Source of the DNA: Paenibacillus peoriae
GTDB taxonomy: Bacteria > Bacillota > Bacilli > Paenibacillales > Paenibacillaceae
Assembly (NCBI RefSeq): GCF_022531965.1
Contig: NZ_CP092831.1
Coordinates: forward strand, 2,322,001 to 2,386,000
Reading direction: 5' to 3'
DNA: 64,000 bases
In this document: piece by piece, positions 60,503 through 64,000 of the stretch
How positions within the stretch are numbered: the stretch's first letter is position 1
Layout of the letters: each line of letters opens with the position of its first letter
The notes under the pieces: model-generated
What the model was told of the DNA's origin: nothing
The model's database searches: none
What the model saw: only the letters and a program-made list of their open reading frames with translations
Made by a program: the position numbers and the translations under genes

Positions 60503-61354
60503 ATGAAAAAGTGGTTTGCAATATTGTCTGTTATGGCAATCATCCTGGTGTTGGCAGGCTGCGGTTCCTCAGATAACGCGTCCAGTGCGTCAGGTTCAAG
60601 CGGAGACGTGAAAAAAATTATCGTAGGCACAGGTACTCAATTCAAAAATGTATGCTTTATTGACGAAAACGGAAATTTAACAGGTTTTGATGTGGAACTG
60701 ATCAAGGAGCTGGACAAGCGCCTACCTCAATACGAATTTGAATTCAAAACGATGGACTTTGGAAATTTGCTGCTAAGTCTCGATGCCGGCAAGATTGATC
60801 TGGTATCGCATCAAATGGAAAAAAACCCGGAGCGTGAAGCCAAGTATCTGTTCAACAAAAATCCATATAGCATTTTTCTGAACAGAGTCGCTGTAGCGAA
60901 GGATAACAATACCATTCATTCCATTGATGATTTGAAAGGGAAAAAGGTACTTACCAGCCCAACCAGTAATGCGGCGTATGTGCTAAAAGAATATAACAAA
61001 AACCATGGAGATGCCCTGAATATCGTTTATACGAGTGGTGCGGCCAATGATACGGTGCAACAAATTACGAGTGGCCGTATAGATGCTACCGTTACGACAG
61101 ACTTTGCGAACCGTTTTAACACCGATGAAAAAGGAGAAGTAGCTCTGAAAACCGTTGGTGATCCTTTGACTCAATCGGATGTACTGTATGTACTGAATAA
61201 AAATGAGCAAGGATTGGCGGATGACCTGGACAAAGCCATTCAGGAAGTGAAGGACGACGGTACGCTGTCGAAGCTGAGCATTAAATGGCTTGGAGAGGAT
61301 TTCACGAAGTCTCTGGAAGATGTGAAAAAGGAAGGTAACAGCAGTAAAAAGTAA
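60503..61354 (+). CDS. tcyK: amino-acid (cystine-type) ABC transporter binding lipoprotein
   Basis: 283 residues. Lipobox LAGC with Cys20, Gly/Ser linker, then SBP family 3 domain: GTGTQFKNVCFIDENGNLTG, FDVELIKELDKRLPQYEFEF and DLVSHQMEKNPEREAKYLFN. ATG 60503 follows GAGGGGG. Context with the ytn genes favours cystine or an S-modified cysteine as ligand (TcyJ/TcyK group). Confidence 0.9.
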   Translation: MKKWFAILSVMAIILVLAGCGSSDNASSASGSSGDVKKIIVGTGTQFKNVCFIDENGNLTGFDVELIKELDKRLPQYEFEFKTMDFGNLLLSLDAGKIDLVSHQMEKNPEREAKYLFNKNPYSIFLNRVAVAKDNNTIHSIDDLKGKKVLTSPTSNAAYVLKEYNKNHGDALNIVYTSGAANDTVQQITSGRIDATVTTDFANRFNTDEKGEVALKTVGDPLTQSDVLYVLNKNEQGLADDLDKAIQEVKDDGTLSKLSIKWLGEDFTKSLEDVKKEGNSSKK

Positions 61355-61371
61355 GGATAGACTTGGACATT

Positions 61372-61408
61372 TCAGCGGTCAGGGTACTCTATGTATTCTG
61401 ACCGCTGA
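61372..61408 (+). promoter_or_regulatory. hairpin between binding protein and permease genes
   Basis: Perfect 11-bp stem TCAGCGGTCAG / CTGACCGCTGA, 15-base loop, no T-run. Placed to keep the lipoprotein message more stable than the permease part. Confidence 0.7.
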
Positions 61409-61430
61409 TGTATAGAAAGGAGGCAGGCAT

Positions 61431-62210
61431 ATGAGCAGAGAGTTCAATATTGACTATGTTTTTAGCTTTATCCCGAAAATGCTGTCTTACTTACACATCA
61501 CCTTGTTTATTGTAGCAAGCTCGCTTGTATTGGGGCTTATCATTGGTCTGTTGGTTGCGCTGCCTCGCATGTATAACATTCCATTTCTCAAACGTGTTTC
61601 TCAGGTGTATGTTTCCTTTTTTCGCGGAACACCTATTCTAATCCAATTGTTTCTGGTGTATTACGGCCTGCCAGAGCTACTAAAGCTGGTAGATATCAAT
61701 TCCTCCAGATGGGATGTGTTGTGGTTTGCTGTAGCGACCTACGCACTCAATAGTGGAGCCTTTATTTCCGAAATTATCAGGTCAGGAGTAGAGGCAGTAG
61801 ACCGAGGACAAATCGAGGCTGCACAGTCCGTCGGCATGTCAGGCTATCAGACCTTTACACGTATCATAATGCCGCAAGCGCTGGCTGTGGTGATTCCGAT
61901 ATTTTCCAATCTGGTGATTGGCAATCTGAAGGATACCTCGCTGGCATTTACAATCGGAGCGATGGAGATGACAGGGAAATCACAGACATTAGGGTCGGCT
62001 ACCCAGCATTTTGTTGAAACCTACATCGCGTTATCCCTTATTTATCTGGTCATCAGTCTGATTTTACAAAAATTGTTCAGGGTGCTGGAAAATACGCTTC
62101 TCCGGCATGAGCATCGGGATGAAGTGCAGAAAGAACCCGAAAAACGAAAAAGTTTTGTGGTGCGCTACCTGAGAAGTCCTCGTCTGAGTAAAGGAGGTAA
62201 AGGCATATGA
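61431..62210 (+). CDS. tcyL: cystine-type ABC transporter permease (TcyL)
   Basis: 259 residues, five helices, His/Glu/polar amino-acid permease family. YVSFFRGTPILIQLFLVYYG and the ATPase-contact loop QIEAAQSVGMSGYQTFTRII. AAAGGAGGC before ATG 61431. Overlaps the next gene by 4 bases. Confidence 0.93.
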   Translation: MSREFNIDYVFSFIPKMLSYLHITLFIVASSLVLGLIIGLLVALPRMYNIPFLKRVSQVYVSFFRGTPILIQLFLVYYGLPELLKLVDINSSRWDVLWFAVATYALNSGAFISEIIRSGVEAVDRGQIEAAQSVGMSGYQTFTRIIMPQALAVVIPIFSNLVIGNLKDTSLAFTIGAMEMTGKSQTLGSATQHFVETYIALSLIYLVISLILQKLFRVLENTLLRHEHRDEVQKEPEKRKSFVVRYLRSPRLSKGGKGI

Positions 62211-62917
62211 GTCTGGATTTTGGATTTATATATACTGCCTTTTTAGGGTTGTTCTCCGCGTTGCCCAACACCTTAATGATTACGGTGGTTTCTGTACTGG
62301 CAGGGTTGGTCATCGGTATGATAACGGCGCTGGCGCGAATCTATAAGGTTCCTGTGTTGTCCCAGGTTTCCCACGGTTACGTTACCTTTATCCGTGGCAC
62401 ACCGATGCTGATGCATTTGCTGCTTATTTATTTCAGTTTGCCTTTGTTAATTGATGCGGGAGCGAAGCATTTCGGCTGGCCGCTGCAATCCAAAGATGTT
62501 CCTTATATGGTATTTGCACTCATTTCGTTTTCCATTACCAGTGGCGCGTATATGTCTGAGGTCGTCCGTTCTGGAATTCAATCGGTCAACAAGGGGCAGA
62601 TCGAGGCGGCTTATGCTGTCGGGATGACGACGTGGCAAGTGCTGAGACGGATTGTATTTCCGCAGGCATTCGTGGTGAGTTTGCCAAATCTGACGAATTC
62701 CGTTATTGGGATGCTTCATGGCTCTACCTTGGCTTTCACGGTTTCTGTCACAGAAATCCAGGCACAGGCTGAAATTCTGGCATCTACCAACTGGAAATAT
62801 TTGGAGGTATATATCGCAGCTGCACTGCTATTTTGGGGCTTGACGGTATTGATCGAGCGAATATCTGGGTTGGTGGAGAAAAAAATCAATGTGTTTAATG
62901 GAGGTCGAGCATCATGA
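62207..62917 (+). CDS. tcyM: cystine-type ABC transporter permease (TcyM)
   Basis: 236 residues, five helices. [20 protein letters not shown], contact loop [28 protein letters not shown] before ATG 62207. Forms a heterodimer with TcyL; overlaps tcyN by 4 bases. Confidence 0.93.
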   Translation: MSLDFGFIYTAFLGLFSALPNTLMITVVSVLAGLVIGMITALARIYKVPVLSQVSHGYVTFIRGTPMLMHLLLIYFSLPLLIDAGAKHFGWPLQSKDVPYMVFALISFSITSGAYMSEVVRSGIQSVNKGQIEAAYAVGMTTWQVLRRIVFPQAFVVSLPNLTNSVIGMLHGSTLAFTVSVTEIQAQAEILASTNWKYLEVYIAAALLFWGLTVLIERISGLVEKKINVFNGGRAS

Positions 62918-63666
62918 TCCGTCTGCAAAATATTACGAAGTCGTTCGGCAAACATGAAGTGCTTAAAGGCATTGATTTGACCGTGAACAAAGGCGAGGTC
63001 GTCGTTATTTTAGGCCCGAGCGGTTCAGGAAAAACGACTCTGCTACGCTGCATTAATTATCTGGAAAAGCCGAATGATGGGGAAGTCAGCATTGGAGATT
63101 TTACAGTGAACTGCAAGCGACCTGCGAAGAAGGATGTTTTGGCTCTACGCCAAAAGACGGCTATGGTTTTCCAGCAATACAATTTGTTCAAGCATAAAAC
63201 AGCACTGGAAAATGTCATGGAAGGACTTGTCGTTGTCCGCAAGGTCAAGCAGGAGGAAGCGAAAAAAATTAGCATTGAAGTGCTGGAAAAGGTCGGTCTG
63301 GGTGAAAAGCTAAATCATTATCCAAGCCAGCTATCCGGCGGGCAGCAGCAGCGTGTCGGCATAGCGCGTGCTTTGGCGCTGAACCCGGAAGTGATTTTGT
63401 TCGATGAGCCGACTTCGGCGCTGGACCCTGAACTGGTGGGTGAGGTGTTGTCGGTGATCCGCAAGATTGCGAAGGAAGGCATTACGATGATTGTCGTTAC
63501 ACATGAAATGGGCTTTGCGCGCGATGTTTCAAATCATGTGGTATTTATGGATGGCGGTCATATTATCGAGGAAGGCACACCGGACGACATTTTTAACCAC
63601 CCCAAAGAGGAACGTACCCAACAATTCCTGAAACGGATTACACCGGAATATAACTATTCAATTTAG
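62914..63666 (+). CDS. tcyN: cystine-type ABC transporter ATPase (TcyN)
   Basis: 250 residues. Walker [12 protein letters not shown]-loop FQQYNLF, signature [12 protein letters not shown], Walker [15 protein letters not shown]-loop THEMGF. Closest to polar amino-acid ATPases (TcyN/GlnQ). Followed 15 bases later by the next monooxygenase gene. Confidence 0.95.
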   Translation: MIRLQNITKSFGKHEVLKGIDLTVNKGEVVVILGPSGSGKTTLLRCINYLEKPNDGEVSIGDFTVNCKRPAKKDVLALRQKTAMVFQQYNLFKHKTALENVMEGLVVVRKVKQEEAKKISIEVLEKVGLGEKLNHYPSQLSGGQQQRVGIARALALNPEVILFDEPTSALDPELVGEVLSVIRKIAKEGITMIVVTHEMGFARDVSNHVVFMDGGHIIEEGTPDDIFNHPKEERTQQFLKRITPEYNYSI

Positions 63667-63681
63667 ACGGGAGAGGGAGAC

Positions 63682-64000
63682 ATGAGTATTAAAATCGGAG
63701 TATTGGATCAAAGCCCTATACACGAGGGGGAAACGGCAGCGCAGGCCCTTCGTAATACGATTAAGCTAGCACAGCGTGTAGAGGAATTGGGTTTTACGCG
63801 CTTCTGGGTATCAGAGCATCACGATTCCGAGCAGGTTGCGGGCTCTTCGCCAGAGGTACTCATTTCCCACTTGCTGGCACGCACTGAGCGTATTAAAGTC
63901 GGTTCTGGTGGAGTGATGCTTCAGCATTACAGCCCTTATAAAGTAGCCGAAAACTTTAATGTGCTGTCCTCTCTTGCACCGGGTCGCGTAGATTTGGGAA
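63682..64000 (+). CDS. ytmO: luciferase-like monooxygenase (YtmO/CmoO-like), cut by window end
   Basis: The first 106 codons are visible. ATG 63682 has GAGAGGGAGA upstream. It reads MSIKIGVLDQSPIHEGETAA, then LGFTRFWVSEHHDSEQVAGS and GSGGVMLQHYSPYKVAENF, the MsnO8/YtmO type of LLM flavin oxidoreductase. In Bacillus, ytmO directly follows tcyN in the ytm operon, as here. No stop before position 64000; the gene continues beyond. Confidence 0.9.
   Translation, partial: MSIKIGVLDQSPIHEGETAAQALRNTIKLAQRVEELGFTRFWVSEHHDSEQVAGSSPEVLISHLLARTERIKVGSGGVMLQHYSPYKVAENFNVLSSLAPGRVDLG

Noticed and set aside
1-64000. CRISPR arrays, tRNA/rRNA genes, insertion sequences, phage genes, riboswitches
   Set aside because: Looked for repeats with regular spacing, tRNA-like cloverleafs, transposase or integrase motifs and known leader RNAs; none could be supported.

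Overview
The window reads as a chromosomal stretch of a low-to-moderate G+C Gram-positive, almost certainly a Paenibacillus of the P. polymyxa group. The basis is Bacillus-type gene families throughout (AlsS/AlsD, ExuR-type LacI regulator, YtnI/YtnJ/YtlI sulfur genes, IspA, YhgE/Pip, YesM/YesN two-component pair), strong AAGGAGG ribosome sites, frequent TTG/GTG starts, sigma-A promoters with 17-base spacers, many hairpin terminators, and an RRNPP receptor/pro-peptide pair of the kind known from P. polymyxa. No rRNA, tRNA, CRISPR array, transposase or phage module was seen.

Layout. 0-9 kb: short-form 6-phosphogluconate dehydrogenase, an SRAP protein with an altered active site, a NiaP-like transporter behind a palindromic operator, an OsmC protein, a lactonase, small and secreted hypotheticals, azoreductase, glutamate racemase and an APH-type kinase. 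9.2-13 kb is a scar region. The two ends of a fosfomycin-resistance-like VOC gene (fosB type) lie 3.5 kb apart. Between them are a 3' fragment of an MFS gene, a LacI regulator, a GPH sugar symporter and the first codons of a GH13 glucosidase. 13-19 kb: MATE pump, intracellular subtilisin, a broken TPR gene, and the acetoin genes alsS-alsD. 19-28.7 kb: hexuronate catabolism in two operons, uxaC-yjmB-exuR and uxaB-uxaA, with matching TGTTAACGT operators in front of each and a convergent pyruvate oxidase between them.

28.7-38 kb: a GNAT enzyme; an RRNPP (Rap/AimR-like) TPR receptor overlapped by a 35-residue secreted pro-peptide gene; a membrane protein; and a complete oligosaccharide-type ABC importer (two permeases, lipoprotein) followed by its YesM-like kinase and AraC-type response regulator. 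38-45 kb: a DUF3891 protein, a 45-aa gene not previously obvious, and glgC-glgD-glgP without glgA or glgB. 45-56 kb: a YhgE/Pip protein with two tandem-repeat arrays, a large nested palindromic intergenic element, an aldo/keto reductase, a CobW/YciC GTPase behind a promoter with a Zur-like box, a LysR regulator with a divergent monooxygenase-like gene, and an ABC exporter plus two-component system in one overlapping operon. 57-64 kb: a cluster equivalent to the Bacillus ytm/ytn sulfur-salvage genes (glutaredoxin-like, flavin monooxygenase, FMN reductase, LysR, cystine-type ABC importer, second luciferase-like monooxygenase cut by the window end).

The most interesting items are the RRNPP receptor/pro-peptide cassette with its 16-bp palindrome; the paired structured intergenic elements at about 5.1 and 47.9 kb, which share a near-identical 21-base segment beside a hairpin whose stem sequence differs but whose pairing is kept; the split fosB-like gene; the SRAP protein lacking two catalytic residues; and the azoR promoter with three copies of an octamer at an exact 13-base period.
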